Shown: positions 8,871-18,394 of the stretch, piece after piece
Layout of the letters: the number at the start of each line of letters is the position of its first letter
How positions within the stretch are numbered: position 1 is the stretch's first letter
Source: UBA3871 sp002392265
GTDB lineage: Bacteria > Bacillota > Clostridia > Peptostreptococcales > Anaerovoracaceae
DNA length: 59,876 nucleotides
Direction of reading: 5' to 3'
Assembly (NCBI GenBank): GCA_946614255.1
Contig: CAMOGS010000046.1
Span: forward strand, 1 to 59,876
Program-made: the position numbers and the translations under genes
Notes under the pieces: model-generated
What the model was told of the DNA's origin: nothing
Databases searched by the model: none
Seen by the model: the letters and a program-made list of their open reading frames with translations, nothing else

Positions 8871-11309
8871 TTACATCTCGCGAAGGGTTGCTTTATAATC
8901 ATTTCTGAGTGCTTCGAGCACTACATCGTGAACCTTTGCCACATCATCATCGGTGAGCGTCTTTTCAGGAGCTCTGTAAACGAGATTAAACGCTATCGAT
9001 TTCTTTCCGAATCCAACCTGAGGTCCGCGATAAATGTCGAACATCTTTACGCTCTCAAGGATTTCGCCACCGCATGATTTGATTGCTTCCTCGAGATCTC
9101 CGACCAAAATATCCTCATCAACAACGAGTGCGATGTCACGCTCTGTCGAAGGGAATTTCGGCAGCGGGCTGTAATGCTTTTCGTTTTCCGAAAGCTTCAG
9201 GAACTTTTCAAACATCAGCTCACAGATATATACCTTTTCCTCGATTTCAAAGTTCTTTGCAACGCTTGGATGGATTTCGCCCATGATGCCGAGCTCTTCC
9301 TCGCCGATTGAAATGCGTGCGCAGCGGCCCGGATGATAAGGCTCATACTCGGACTCTGCAGTGAATTTATAGTCCTTTATACCCATTCCGTCCAGGAATG
9401 CTTCGACCATGCCCTTGAGTCTGAAGAAGTCTGCGTCTCCGCCGTAGATTCCGATGCACATCGAAAGCTCCTCGTTTGGCATATCGTTTGGATCGATCAG
9501 ATTTGGCATGAATGTGTTACCGATTTCGAATGCCTTTGCCTGCAAATTACCGCGATTTAAGTTGCGCGCCAGAACCTCGAGCATGTTAGGAGTCAGGATA
9601 GTTCTCATAACGGAGGTCTCTTCACCGAGAGGATTTAAGAGCTTTAGGAAGTTTCTTTCCCAGCTGTCCTCGGACAGTCCCATCTTTTCAACGCCCTTTG
9701 GACTTACGAAGGAGTAGGTCTGAATCTCGCAAGCGCCCATGCCCGTCATCAGGCGGCGTGCCTGCGCGCGAAGAGCCCAGCTCTTTGAAACGCTTACAGT
9801 AATATTATCCTTTGGAATTGAATACTCGATCTTGTCGTAGCCGTACATTCTCGCAATCTCTTCGGTATAGTCAACCTCTTCGAGCATGTCCCTTCTGGTA
9901 GGCGGTGGAGTTACCAGCATCACATCTGCGCTGTCCGTGTATTCCACCTTCATGTCGAGCTTTTCAAGATATCCCTTCATCGTATCGCGGTCGAGATTGG
10001 TTCCGCATACCAGGTTCATACGGGATACGCGAACCTTTGTTGTCGGCAGAACCTCAGGGTCCGGATAGATATCTACCATGCCGGGAACGACCTTGCCTGC
10101 TCCCACCATCTCAACGAGCTGGCAGAATCTGTCAGCAGCTTCTGCGCAGATTGCAGGTGATACGCCGCGGGTGTATCTGTTCTGAGCTTCCGTACGGATG
10201 TTCAGCTTTTTGCTTGTGTGGTATATGCTGCTCGAATCGAAGTTTGCGGATTCAAGAATAACGGTTTTAGTGGTTTCCTCGATTTCCGAATTGAGGCCGC
10301 CCATGGTACCTGCGATACCGATAGGCTTTTTGCCGTCATTAATCATCAGCGTATCGCTGTATATCTTTCTTTCTTTTCCGTCGAGAGTTACGAATGTGTC
10401 TCCATCCTTTGCAGTGTCAACGATAATCTTTCCGTCCTCTACGGTGCTGATATCGAAAGCATGCATAGGCTGACCATACTCGAGCATTACAAAGTTTGTG
10501 ATATCTACGATGTTGTTGATAGGTCTCATGCCTGCGAGCATCAGCCTGTGCTGGAGCCACCAAGGTGACTGCTCAATCTTTACATCCGTGATAATTCTCG
10601 CCGTATATCTGCGGCAGGCAGGATTTCTGATTTCAACGGAGATATAGTCCTCCGCCTTTCCGCTGCCCTCTGCCTTTACCTCCGGCTTTTTGAGATTAAA
10701 CGGCTTGCCCGTGAAGGCCTTTACCTCACGTGCGATGCCAAGCATTGAAAGCCAGTCCGGGCGGTTTGGAGTAACGCCAAAGTCCACAACCTCCTGATCG
10801 AGGTCGAATACGCTGACTATGCTTTCGCCGAGTCTGTCCTCGCCTTCAGGCAAAAGCCAGATTCCGTCCTTTGAAATATAAGGTGCTACCTTGTCGGCCC
10901 AGCCGAGCTCCTGCGGTCCGCAGAGCATTCCGTTGGATTCAACACCGCGAAGAGCGCCCTTTTTGATGACGCTGCCGCCTTCTTCCTTTTCGTGACCGTG
11001 CAGCGGTCCCGGAACGCGTGAATTGTCGAGAGCCACCGGTACTATTGCTCCCTCGTAAATGTTTGTCGCACCTGTTACAATCTGAAGGTTTTCAGGCCCA
11101 CCCACATTGATTTGACAGACAACCAGCTTGTCTGCGGAAGGGTGCTTTTCAATCTTTTCTATCTTTCCGACAACGACGTTTTCTATTAATTCGCCGTATT
11201 TCTTTTGATCCTCGTATTCGAGTCCTGCCGTAGTCATCAGGTTCCCCAAATCCTCGGCATTCATATTTATATCAACGTAATCTTTTAACCATTTTATAGG
11301 TGTTAACAT
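8871..11309 (-). CDS. pheT: Phenylalanyl-tRNA synthetase beta subunit
   Basis: 812 residues. Beta chain of the alpha2-beta2 enzyme that charges tRNA-Phe. Visible domains: an N-terminal tRNA-binding EMAP-type OB fold (about 40-155, VGKIEKIEKHPSADKL), the B3/B4 editing domain around 'NNIVDITNFVMLEYGQPMHA', the B5 domain (about 405-475), the catalytic-like core ('MYGYDKIEYSIPKD'), and the C-terminal FDX-ACB anticodon-binding domain (FPSTERDIALVVDEDI). A GGAGGG site precedes the ATG. It follows pheS by 18 bp in the standard pheST order. Confidence 0.98.
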   Translation of the reverse strand: MLTPIKWLKDYVDINMNAEDLGNLMTTAGLEYEDQKKYGELIENVVVGKIEKIEKHPSADKLVVCQINVGGPENLQIVTGATNIYEGAIVPVALDNSRVPGPLHGHEKEEGGSVIKKGALRGVESNGMLCGPQELGWADKVAPYISKDGIWLLPEGEDRLGESIVSVFDLDQEVVDFGVTPNRPDWLSMLGIAREVKAFTGKPFNLKKPEVKAEGSGKAEDYISVEIRNPACRRYTARIITDVKIEQSPWWLQHRLMLAGMRPINNIVDITNFVMLEYGQPMHAFDISTVEDGKIIVDTAKDGDTFVTLDGKERKIYSDTLMINDGKKPIGIAGTMGGLNSEIEETTKTVILESANFDSSSIYHTSKKLNIRTEAQNRYTRGVSPAICAEAADRFCQLVEMVGAGKVVPGMVDIYPDPEVLPTTKVRVSRMNLVCGTNLDRDTMKGYLEKLDMKVEYTDSADVMLVTPPPTRRDMLEEVDYTEEIARMYGYDKIEYSIPKDNITVSVSKSWALRAQARRLMTGMGACEIQTYSFVSPKGVEKMGLSEDSWERNFLKLLNPLGEETSVMRTILTPNMLEVLARNLNRGNLQAKAFEIGNTFMPNLIDPNDMPNEELSMCIGIYGGDADFFRLKGMVEAFLDGMGIKDYKFTAESEYEPYHPGRCARISIGEEELGIMGEIHPSVAKNFEIEEKVYICELMFEKFLKLSENEKHYSPLPKFPSTERDIALVVDEDILVGDLEEAIKSCGGEILESVKMFDIYRGPQVGFGKKSIAFNLVYRAPEKTLTDDDVAKVHDVVLEALRNDYKATLREM

Positions 11310-11327
11310 GTCTTTTCCCTCCTGAAC

Positions 11328-12350
11328 TTACTTGAACTGTGAAATGAAACGCATATCATTCTCATAGAATAGTCTGATATCGTCCACGCCGTATTTGAGC
11401 ATGGCTACTCTTTCAATACCCATACCAAATGCCCAGCCTGTGTACTTTTCAGGGTCAAGACCCGCTGCCTTTATTACATGCGGATGAGTCATGCCGCACC
11501 CGAGTATTTCAATCCAGCCTGTGCCCTTGCAGACATTGCAGCCCTTTCCACCGCACTTAAAGCAGGACACGTCCATTTCCGCACTCGGTTCCGTGAACGG
11601 GAAGTGCGAAGGACGAAGTCTGGTCTTTACGTGCTCTCCGAACATCAGCTTTGCAAATCTGTCAAGAGCGCCCTTGAGGTCTGCCATATTGATGCCCTCG
11701 CCGATAACCAGTCCCTCCATCTGATGGAACATAGGCGAATGTGTAGCGTCAGGTGTGTCATATCTGAAGCATCTGCCCGGAATTACTACCTTGAAAGGCG
11801 GCTTCATAGTCTGCATTGTACGCACCTCGTCAGGTGAAGTGTGTGTGCGCAGCAGCTGATTTTCCGAGAAATAGAATGTATCGGTCATATCGCGCGAAGG
11901 GTGGTTTACAGGAGCATTTAATGCATCAAAGTTGTACCATACGGTCTCAACCTCCGGTCCTTCAACTACGGTAAATCCCATCTGATTGAATACCTTTACA
12001 AGCTCGTTTGTGGTTACTGTGAGAGGATGCTCCGCACCAAATTCAACAGGTGTGCCCGGCTCTGTCACATCGAGCTTTTCCATCGCAAGCTTTGCGTTTT
12101 GCGCAGCAGCCTTTACAGCTGCAACCTTTTCGTTTAAAAGCTCCTCGAGCTCTCTCTTTGCAGCATTTGCCGCAGCTCCGAGCTCCTTCTTTTCTTCTTT
12201 TGAAAGGCTGCCCATCGATCTTAAAATCATAGTAAGCTTGCCGTTTTTACCGAGCATGTTTACTCTGATGTTTTCGGTGTCTTCGGGAGTGGTCGCTGCA
12301 GCGAGTGACTCCTTTGCCTCTTTTAATATTTTTTCTAATTCAGCGTTCAT
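11328..12350 (-). CDS. pheS: Phenylalanyl-tRNA synthetase alpha subunit
   Basis: 340 residues, a normal PheS. It has an N-terminal coiled coil (about 1-85) that grips tRNA, then the class II catalytic core with motif 2 'PGRCFRYDTPDATHSPMFHQ', a cysteine-rich CFKCGGKGCNVCKGTGW insertion often seen in clostridial enzymes, and motif 3 'GWAFGMGIERVAMLKYG'. I chose the ATG at 12350 (MNAELEKI), which has GGAG six bases upstream; the four extra residues of a longer frame would start inside that site. No T-box was seen in the 9 bp between it and the methyltransferase gene. Confidence 0.98.
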   Translation of the reverse strand: MNAELEKILKEAKESLAAATTPEDTENIRVNMLGKNGKLTMILRSMGSLSKEEKKELGAAANAAKRELEELLNEKVAAVKAAAQNAKLAMEKLDVTEPGTPVEFGAEHPLTVTTNELVKVFNQMGFTVVEGPEVETVWYNFDALNAPVNHPSRDMTDTFYFSENQLLRTHTSPDEVRTMQTMKPPFKVVIPGRCFRYDTPDATHSPMFHQMEGLVIGEGINMADLKGALDRFAKLMFGEHVKTRLRPSHFPFTEPSAEMDVSCFKCGGKGCNVCKGTGWIEILGCGMTHPHVIKAAGLDPEKYTGWAFGMGIERVAMLKYGVDDIRLFYENDMRFISQFK

Positions 12351-12371
12351 AATAATCTCCATTTTCTAAAT

Positions 12372-13163
12372 TTATGCTCTTTGGGCCTCGTACATCAGAA
12401 TCCCCGCAGCGACTGCCGCATTCAGGCTGTCTATGCTGCCGGTCATAGGAATCTTTACTCTTTCGTCGGAAAGCTCCAAAAGCTCCCGGCTGATTCCGTT
12501 TCCCTCGTTTCCGATTATCAGTGCGATGCCACGCTTCATATCGATATCATAATACCTCTTGTCGGTATCAAAGCAGGTCGCTATTAGCCTCCTGCCCATC
12601 TTTTTAAGCTGCCCGGCCGCTTGCTCAGGTGTTTCCGCAATGAGCACGGGCACTCTAAAGACTGAACCGGCCGCCGCCCTTACTACCTTAGGTGAAAATA
12701 TGTCGCTGCAGCCCTTAATTGCCACTACACCTCTGTAGCCTGCTGCATCGGCAGTTCTGATTATCGTCCCGATGTTTCCCGGGTCCTGCAGGCGGTCCAG
12801 CACGACGATGTTTCCATCATCTCCCGCTCTGCGGAAAAACTCTGCGGCACTTAAGCTTTCACGGCAGGCTACTGCCATTATGCCCTGACTGTGCTCGGTG
12901 CCTGTAAGCTCCTCAAAAAGCTGCTGTGCAAGCTCTACTGTCTCCACGTCCTTTGGCATGTCACAAGGCGCGAAGTCCCTACCCTCGAAGAAGTAGCCTT
13001 CCCGCACCACTATTGCTTCCAAAGGCACGCCAAGAAGCAGCGCATCCTTTACCAGGTTCGGGCCTTCAATCAGATACATGCCCGTCCTGTCTCTGTACTT
13101 GCGCTGCGAAAGCTGCTTGCAAAGCTTTACTATTCTGTTGTCACGCGACGTGACCTTTTTCAT
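12372..13163 (-). CDS. SpoU/TrmH-family RNA 2'-O-methyltransferase
   Basis: 263 residues. The N-terminal substrate-binding domain (ITSRDN-like start, YLIEGPNLVKDALL) precedes a SPOUT knot: motif 1 'QDPGNIGTIIRTADAAGYRG', motif 2 'ALIIGNEGNGIS', motif 3 'IPMTGSIDSLNAAVAAGIL'. These are the three SpoU motifs. Members methylate ribose 2'-OH in 23S rRNA or tRNA using SAM; this form, often annotated RlmB- or TrmH-like next to pheS, cannot be assigned to a nucleotide from sequence. It starts about 25 bp after the ftsZ terminator hairpin and probably leads the pheST transcript. Confidence 0.93.
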   Translation of the reverse strand: MKKVTSRDNRIVKLCKQLSQRKYRDRTGMYLIEGPNLVKDALLLGVPLEAIVVREGYFFEGRDFAPCDMPKDVETVELAQQLFEELTGTEHSQGIMAVACRESLSAAEFFRRAGDDGNIVVLDRLQDPGNIGTIIRTADAAGYRGVVAIKGCSDIFSPKVVRAAAGSVFRVPVLIAETPEQAAGQLKKMGRRLIATCFDTDKRYYDIDMKRGIALIIGNEGNGISRELLELSDERVKIPMTGSIDSLNAAVAAGILMYEAQRA

Positions 13164-13188
13164 TATGAAATATACTCCTGTATAAGAA

Positions 13189-13212
13189 ACAAGCCGGTAT
13201 ACACCGGCTTGT
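13189..13212 (-). terminator. Intrinsic terminator after ftsZ
   Basis: A perfect 10-bp stem ACAAGCCGGT/ACCGGCTTGT closes a 4-nt loop and runs into TTCTTAT on the minus strand, 23 bp past the ftsZ stop. It separates the division cluster from the methyltransferase-pheST block. Confidence 0.85.
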
Positions 13213-13234
13213 AATCTACTGCTGCATTGCAGTT

Positions 13235-14440
13235 TTATTTTTTGTGAAGAAAGCTCGGAATATCAAATGTGGTTGATACTGTAGGTGCGGGCGCTTCAAA
13301 AGTGATCGTGGATTCCTTTTGCAGGAACGGCGGTAAATCCATACCGTCCGTTGAGCCCGGCATATCGCTGCTTCCCGATGTGGTTTCAGGATTTGCCTTC
13401 TGCTCCGCATATGCAGTACCTCCGAATAAATCATCACCTGCCTGCGGTGCCTGACTGGTCTGCTGAGGAGCAGCAAATCCGCCAACTCTGTCTTCGAAAC
13501 CTGTAGCGATAACGGTTACTACGATTTCATCCTGAAGAGTTTCATCAACAGTAGTACCGAATATCAGCATAGCATCTTCGGATATAGCTCCCTGAATCTT
13601 GTCTGCGATTGCGCTGGCTTCCTGAAGTCCCATATCGTAACCGCCGGCAATATTGAGGAGCACTGCCTTTGCGCCGTCAATGCTTGTTTCGAGAAGCGGG
13701 CTTTCAACTGCTGTCTTTAATGCCTGCTCCGCACGATCCTCGCCCTTGCCTCGTCCTATACCCATATGTGCGATTCCGCGATCGCGCATTACTGTCTGAA
13801 CATCGGCAAAGTCGACGTTAATTATGCCCGGATTGGAAATTAAGTCCGAAATGCCCTGAACACCCTGTCTGAGTGCTTCATCGGCCATGGTAAAGGCCTC
13901 GAGCATCGGTGTATTTTTTTCTGTCATCTGGAGGAGTCTGTCATTAGGAACTACAACCAGTGAATCAACATATTTTTTGAGGAACTTGATGCCCACCTCT
14001 GCGTGGCTCATTCTCTTGCGGCCCTCGAATGTAAACGGCTTTGTTACTACGCCTACGGTAAGTATGCCGAGGTCCTTTGCTGCCTTTGCAATAACCGGAG
14101 CTGCTCCGGTACCTGTGCCGCCGCCCATGCCGGCTGTGATAAAGACCATATCGGAGCCCTGCATGAAGTTTGTTAAATCCTCGATGTTTTCCTCGGCTGC
14201 GCGCTGACCTACTTCCGGATTTGCGCCTGCACCGAGTCCCTTTGTTACCTTCTGTCCTATCTGGAGTTTACTCTCGGCCTTTGAGCCGTTGAGAGCCTGT
14301 TTATCTGTATTAATAGCCATGAAGGAAACTCCCTCAAGACCGGCTTCTATCATTCTGTTAACAGCATTACAGCCACCGCCGCCCACGCCGATAACCTTTA
14401 TTTCAGCAGCTTTGGTTTCGTTTACGTCAAACTGTAGCAT
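13235..14440 (-). CDS. ftsZ: Cell division protein FtsZ
   Basis: 401 residues. Tubulin-like GTPase that forms the Z ring. The N-terminal GTP-binding domain has GVGGGGCNAVNRM (18-30) and the tubulin signature GGGTGTGAAP (106-115). The T7 loop is recognisable around 'GVQGISDLISNPGIINVDFAD'. A low-complexity linker (about 310-385) leads to the conserved C-terminal tail IPSFLHKK that binds partners. I set the start at the ATG at 14440 (MLQFDVNE) seven bases after GGGAGG; five further residues in frame lie on the ribosome site. It has its own extended -10 promoter and a terminator. Confidence 0.98.
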   Translation of the reverse strand: MLQFDVNETKAAEIKVIGVGGGGCNAVNRMIEAGLEGVSFMAINTDKQALNGSKAESKLQIGQKVTKGLGAGANPEVGQRAAEENIEDLTNFMQGSDMVFITAGMGGGTGTGAAPVIAKAAKDLGILTVGVVTKPFTFEGRKRMSHAEVGIKFLKKYVDSLVVVPNDRLLQMTEKNTPMLEAFTMADEALRQGVQGISDLISNPGIINVDFADVQTVMRDRGIAHMGIGRGKGEDRAEQALKTAVESPLLETSIDGAKAVLLNIAGGYDMGLQEASAIADKIQGAISEDAMLIFGTTVDETLQDEIVVTVIATGFEDRVGGFAAPQQTSQAPQAGDDLFGGTAYAEQKANPETTSGSSDMPGSTDGMDLPPFLQKESTITFEAPAPTVSTTFDIPSFLHKK

Positions 14441-14476
14441 GCATGTACCTCCCAAGTTATGTTCAATTACTCTAAA

Positions 14477-14505
14477 ATTATATCATAAATGTTTCACTAT
14501 TTCTA
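14477..14505 (-). promoter_or_regulatory. Promoter of ftsZ (extended -10)
   Basis: On the minus strand TGATATAAT (14477-14485) is a consensus extended -10. The matching -35, TAGAAA at 14500-14505 with 17-bp spacing, is poor, as is usual when the TGn extension is present. It lies in the 83 bp between sbp and ftsZ, so ftsZ can be made independently of the upstream cluster. Confidence 0.65.
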
Positions 14506-14538
14506 TGATGTTTTGATGCAAATTTTACTTTTTTTCCA

Positions 14539-14895
14539 CTACATCTTGTTATCTTTGTTTCTATACCTGTCTATAGCCATTCTCCTCATTACCGCGAGGT
14601 TATTAAACAGCCTGCCGCCGAATACCAGAATAGCGGCATAATACAGAGGAATGCCCAGTTTATCGCCAATCCAGGTCAGTACCGCCGCAAGCAGCGCGTT
14701 ACAGATAAAACCTGTTCCGAACACGAGGCTGTCGTACTTTTCTTCCATATGGGCTCTGGCCGCACCTATTACCGAATCAAGCGCCGCCAGAAGTGCCATC
14801 GTAATATAAAAGGAATATACCGTAGGAAAGGTTATGTTAAATGCAAAGCCTATGCATATTCCTATCACCAGTCCTATTACAATAACTAATATCAT
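14539..14895 (-). CDS. sbp: Small basic family protein (DUF1290)
   Basis: 118 residues, almost entirely three hydrophobic segments (about 1-22, 28-45, 58-95) with a basic tail. It matches the 'small basic protein' family found beside ftsZ in Firmicutes and Actinobacteria, of unknown role in division or envelope work. GGAGG precedes the ATG. It follows the second DUF881 gene by 9 bp. Confidence 0.9.
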   Translation of the reverse strand: MILVIVIGLVIGICIGFAFNITFPTVYSFYITMALLAALDSVIGAARAHMEEKYDSLVFGTGFICNALLAAVLTWIGDKLGIPLYYAAILVFGGRLFNNLAVMRRMAIDRYRNKDNKM

Positions 14896-14904
14896 CGCCG
14901 CCTC

Positions 14905-15627
14905 CTAAACCTTAGGTATAGCATATCTGAACTTCATCTCGCCGGTATACGGCGGTATCTCGACGTCCTCCAGACTCTCAATTGAAAATAAAACGCCCCA
15001 GTCCATCAGGTATGTCCCGTAGCCCTCCGGTGCGAGGAGCGCACTCGAAATACGCTTTGAATCCCCGATTGCCGTAATTTCAAACGGACGCGCATATACC
15101 ATCCCATCCATACGTATCGTGTACCCCGAACACACAATGGATGTATAAGGCGTGATTCTGTGGCCGTTCACAGCAATGGCTTCTGCCTTGCAGCGTTTCA
15201 GCTCGTTTACTATCAGCAGTATATCTATGTCGTGAACTATAATATCGTTTATGTCCTCACCCTCGTACAGTGCTCTGGTTCCGTCGTCGACCGTAATTTT
15301 TACGCCCGCCCCGTGGACCGCCTCGGCGCATGACATATCGAGGTATCCGGAAAGCTCTCCTTCGAGCTTTTCCTTTATAACTCCGTATGCCTCTTTATCC
15401 GAATTTGCCTCGTACTGCTCCAACTGCTCCTGTGCGGATGCAATCTGCGTTTTTATCGTTTCTATGCTTGCCTTTTCGCTGTCAATCTGCGCCAGGTATT
15501 CATCGATTTCGGTTGCCGAAACATACATATTTCCGCTGTCCTTAGCTCTGATCTGGACCACTAAAAGCGCCCCTACAAGTATGCAGATTAAAAGCATCGC
15601 CAGCTCTCTGCCACCAAACTTCGCCAT
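14905..15627 (-). CDS. DUF881 membrane protein (second copy)
   Basis: About 240 residues: one N-terminal membrane helix (LAMLLICILVGALLVVQI), a coiled coil (about 35-80), then an extracytoplasmic DUF881 domain with 'AVHGAGVKITVDDGT' and 'EAIAVNGHRITPYTSIVCSG'. DUF881 proteins sit beside division genes in many Gram-positives and may contact the division machinery; the role is unproven. I chose the ATG at 15627 (MAKFGGRE) behind GGAGG, not the upstream start that overlaps the previous gene. It is a paralogue of the gene just upstream. Confidence 0.88.
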   Translation of the reverse strand: MAKFGGRELAMLLICILVGALLVVQIRAKDSGNMYVSATEIDEYLAQIDSEKASIETIKTQIASAQEQLEQYEANSDKEAYGVIKEKLEGELSGYLDMSCAEAVHGAGVKITVDDGTRALYEGEDINDIIVHDIDILLIVNELKRCKAEAIAVNGHRITPYTSIVCSGYTIRMDGMVYARPFEITAIGDSKRISSALLAPEGYGTYLMDWGVLFSIESLEDVEIPPYTGEMKFRYAIPKV

Positions 15628-15637
15628 CCGGAGCCTC

Positions 15638-16378
15638 CTAATTGTTATCCTCAGAATCACTGCTGTAGCTTTTCGCGTACTTAAAGCTGATTACTCCGTT
15701 GTAGCGCGGAACGATTACCTGCTCGCGACGCTCGATATCGACATTCAGCCCATAGCTGCTGCGCATCGCCTCTATAATTCCGCCCCTGATTGTCAGGGCA
15801 TTGTAGATTGTATCGGGATTTCCGATTGCCTTTACATAATACGGCGGCGCAGTCGCCGAGCCGTTAATTGTGATGTGATTCGAAGCCAGGCTGATTTCGG
15901 TGGTCTGCACCAGCCTGTGCTCATTTATCGAAATGGCCTCCGCGCCGGATTCCTTTAGCTTGTTCACCAGCGAAAGAAGCAGCTCGTAGTTGTAGGTTAT
16001 GATGTCGGTTGCGGCAAAGCCTTCGGCGGTTTCCGGATTGTTAACGGTGATGTAAACTCCCGGGCCTTCCACGTCCACCATGCCGGATGCCATTTTATAT
16101 TTCTCCACATCTCCGACAAGCCCGTTTATTACCGCATCCTCTTCCGCTGCCTCACTTTCGATTGCTTCAAGTCTTTCGCGAAGAGAGGCAAGCTCTTCGA
16201 GGGCATCCTCCTTTTCACTTCTGACCTGCTTCAGTGCCACCTCATAGTCCTTTAATTTTGCAAGCGGAACCAAGCCTCCGATATCCGATCCGGAGGTTGT
16301 AAGTATCTGCACCGACAGCAGCAGCCCGATAAGCACTGCCGTCAGACCTATTAAAACCATTGATCCCTTCTTTTTCAT
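15638..16378 (-). CDS. DUF881 membrane protein (first copy)
   Basis: 246 residues with a membrane helix (about 6-24), a coiled coil (about 40-80) and an outward DUF881 domain carrying 'DVEGPGVYITVNNPE' and 'EAISINEHRLVQTTEIS', aligned with the same motifs in the following paralogue. Tandem DUF881 genes between ftsQ and sbp are usual in Clostridia. Function unknown; a structural role at the septum is inference from position. Confidence 0.88.
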   Translation of the reverse strand: MKKKGSMVLIGLTAVLIGLLLSVQILTTSGSDIGGLVPLAKLKDYEVALKQVRSEKEDALEELASLRERLEAIESEAAEEDAVINGLVGDVEKYKMASGMVDVEGPGVYITVNNPETAEGFAATDIITYNYELLLSLVNKLKESGAEAISINEHRLVQTTEISLASNHITINGSATAPPYYVKAIGNPDTIYNALTIRGGIIEAMRSSYGLNVDIERREQVIVPRYNGVISFKYAKSYSSDSEDNN

Positions 16379-16400
16379 TTTCCGCTTCCGCTCCCGGTAT

Positions 16401-17273
16401 TTATTCGTAAATAGGGCTGAACGCCATATTTGTAGTATCCGATGTTATAGTAATTGTGCCGTGCTCGATATTGTCCGTGTAAAGTCTGTACAGCATGGTT
16501 TCAAGAGTTCCGTCGGAAAGCGCCTTTGTGATATCTTCCGGCATACCCTGACAGATCAGAGTGTCATAGACATATGCTCTGACCATAACCTTCGATATAT
16601 CAATCTTTTTGAAATATACTTCACTTTGCTGCATAATGCTGACCATGCCGAGTGTATCGTTAAGCACGCTGTTTTCCTCGACCTCAAGCGGTTTGCCCGG
16701 CTCCATTTCCTTTATGGTCAGCCCCATCAGGATAGGAATCTTCGGTTCAACCTCGCTGGTTCGCAAAATCAGGCCCTCGCCGTCCACGATGATATATTTG
16801 TCGGTATAAGGAACCGCAGCGGTTTCCTGTCTTTCCTCGACAAGGATAACAACCGTCGAAGGCAGTTTTCTTTCCACGGTAACATTTTTAATATAAGGGT
16901 CTTCCATCAGACCTTTCTTTGCACCCCTTTTGTCGATGCTGAAAAAGATATTTACTCCCTGCGTGATACCGCTCCTTGCGATAACCTGCTCTGCTGTGAA
17001 ATAGCTGTTACCTTCAACTTCGATTTTCTGAACGTCAAAGAGTGATGATGTCATCAGACAGATGATTCCCACCACCACTGCGATAAAAACGAGAAGTCTC
17101 AGAAAGTAATGCTTTTTTCTTCTCTTTTTTTTCTTTTTCTTTAAGCCCGGACGGTCACCACCTCCGTCCGCATCGGAAGAAGCCGTCATGACCGGTTTTT
17201 CCGGCTCCTGTCCTGCCGGACGGTTACGCAGATATTCCGCGTAAGCTTCCTCCAAAGACCGATCCTTATCCAT
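16401..17273 (-). CDS. ftsQ: Cell division protein FtsQ/DivIB
   Basis: About 290 residues. A charged cytoplasmic N-terminus with a lysine/arginine run (LKKKKKKRRKKHYF) precedes one membrane helix (about 65-82) and an extracellular POTRA domain (SLFDVQKIEVEGNSYFTAEQVIARSGI). The remainder is the beta domain that binds FtsL and DivIC in the divisome. I set the start at the ATG at 17273 (MDKDRSL) behind GGGTGAAAG; a TTG four codons earlier lies on that site. It follows murG directly, with no murC or murB between. Confidence 0.93.
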   Translation of the reverse strand: MDKDRSLEEAYAEYLRNRPAGQEPEKPVMTASSDADGGGDRPGLKKKKKKRRKKHYFLRLLVFIAVVVGIICLMTSSLFDVQKIEVEGNSYFTAEQVIARSGITQGVNIFFSIDKRGAKKGLMEDPYIKNVTVERKLPSTVVILVEERQETAAVPYTDKYIIVDGEGLILRTSEVEPKIPILMGLTIKEMEPGKPLEVEENSVLNDTLGMVSIMQQSEVYFKKIDISKVMVRAYVYDTLICQGMPEDITKALSDGTLETMLYRLYTDNIEHGTITITSDTTNMAFSPIYE

Positions 17274-17296
17274 ACTTTCACCCAAACAATATGAAT

Positions 17297-18394
17297 CTAT
17301 TTATTAAAAATATAATCCGTTATAATTCCGGCAGCATCGGCAGGTGCTGCCTTCTTTGCATTCTGCTCCATCTCTGCGCGGGAGGCCGGATTATTCACCA
17401 GCTTCATGATTTCTTCGTACAAAAGCTCCGGTGTAACGTCCTTTTCCTCAATTAGCACTGCTCCTCCCACATCCGCAACCGATTTTGCGTTGTGGTACTG
17501 ATGATTTCCCGTCACATTCGGGGACGGGATCATAATCGAGGCTCTGCCGCAAACGGTAATTTCCGAAACGGTAAGTGCCCCCGATCTCGAAATGATAATA
17601 TCCGAAGCAGGAAGATATCTTTCCATGTTGTCGATATATTCCATAATATGGATATTTTCGCTTAATTGTATCCCTCTTTCGGAGATTGCTTTTTTCACAT
17701 TATCATTGTAATATTTGCCGGTTACAAAGTAAAGCCTGATTCCCTCCGCTCCGTTAAATTTTTCAAGGAGCTTGAGCATCATTTCGTTTATCTTTCCCGC
17801 ACCCTGACTCCCCCCGAAGGAGAGAATGACAGTCTCGTTTTCGCCTATGCAAAGAGTCTCTCTGGCAGTTCTTCTGTCGGCATCGAAAAAGCTCTGTCTT
17901 ACAGGGTTTCCGCTCATTATCAGCTTGTCCTGCTCTTTAAAATATTTCCTTGCGGGTTCAAAGGAGATGAACACCCTTTCGACATATTTTTCGAGCATTT
18001 TGTTAGTCATGCCCGGAAATGCGTTCTGCTCATGAATAAATGCCCTGACCCCAAGCTTTGCCGCAGCTCTGACAACAGGCCCGCAGACGTAACCGCCGGT
18101 GCCTATTACGACATCGGGTTTAAAATCCTTTATTATCTTTTTTGCCTGCAGATTGCCCTTCATTAAGTCTGCAACGGTTTTAACATTTTTGAGCAGCCTT
18201 TTGCGATTAAAGCCGCTGACCGTTATAAACCTGATTGGATATCCGTTCTTTGGTACGAGGTCCTTTTCAAGCCCTCTCTTTGTCCCTACGAACAGGATTT
18301 CCGCATCACTGTATCTGCTTTTGATTTTGTTTGCGATGGCTATTGCCGGATAGATGTGCCCCCCGGTTCCGCCGCCTGTCATGATTACTCTCAT
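17297..18394 (-). CDS. murG: UDP-GlcNAc transferase MurG
   Basis: 365 residues, typical. It adds GlcNAc to lipid I to make lipid II on the inner face of the membrane. The N-terminal GTGGHIYPAIAIA loop, 'IGTGGYVCGPVV', 'LSFGGSQGAGKINEM' and 'GNHQYHNAKSVADVGGAVLI' are the GT-B MurG landmarks. Its ATG overlaps the ftsW stop (ATGA), with GAGGAAG as ribosome site. Confidence 0.98.
   Translation of the reverse strand: MRVIMTGGGTGGHIYPAIAIANKIKSRYSDAEILFVGTKRGLEKDLVPKNGYPIRFITVSGFNRKRLLKNVKTVADLMKGNLQAKKIIKDFKPDVVIGTGGYVCGPVVRAAAKLGVRAFIHEQNAFPGMTNKMLEKYVERVFISFEPARKYFKEQDKLIMSGNPVRQSFFDADRRTARETLCIGENETVILSFGGSQGAGKINEMMLKLLEKFNGAEGIRLYFVTGKYYNDNVKKAISERGIQLSENIHIMEYIDNMERYLPASDIIISRSGALTVSEITVCGRASIMIPSPNVTGNHQYHNAKSVADVGGAVLIEEKDVTPELLYEEIMKLVNNPASRAEMEQNAKKAAPADAAGIITDYIFNK

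Noticed and set aside
12351..12371. T-box or other leader before pheST
   Set aside because: The gap is too short and no specifier hairpin or antiterminator sequence is present; argS also lacks one.
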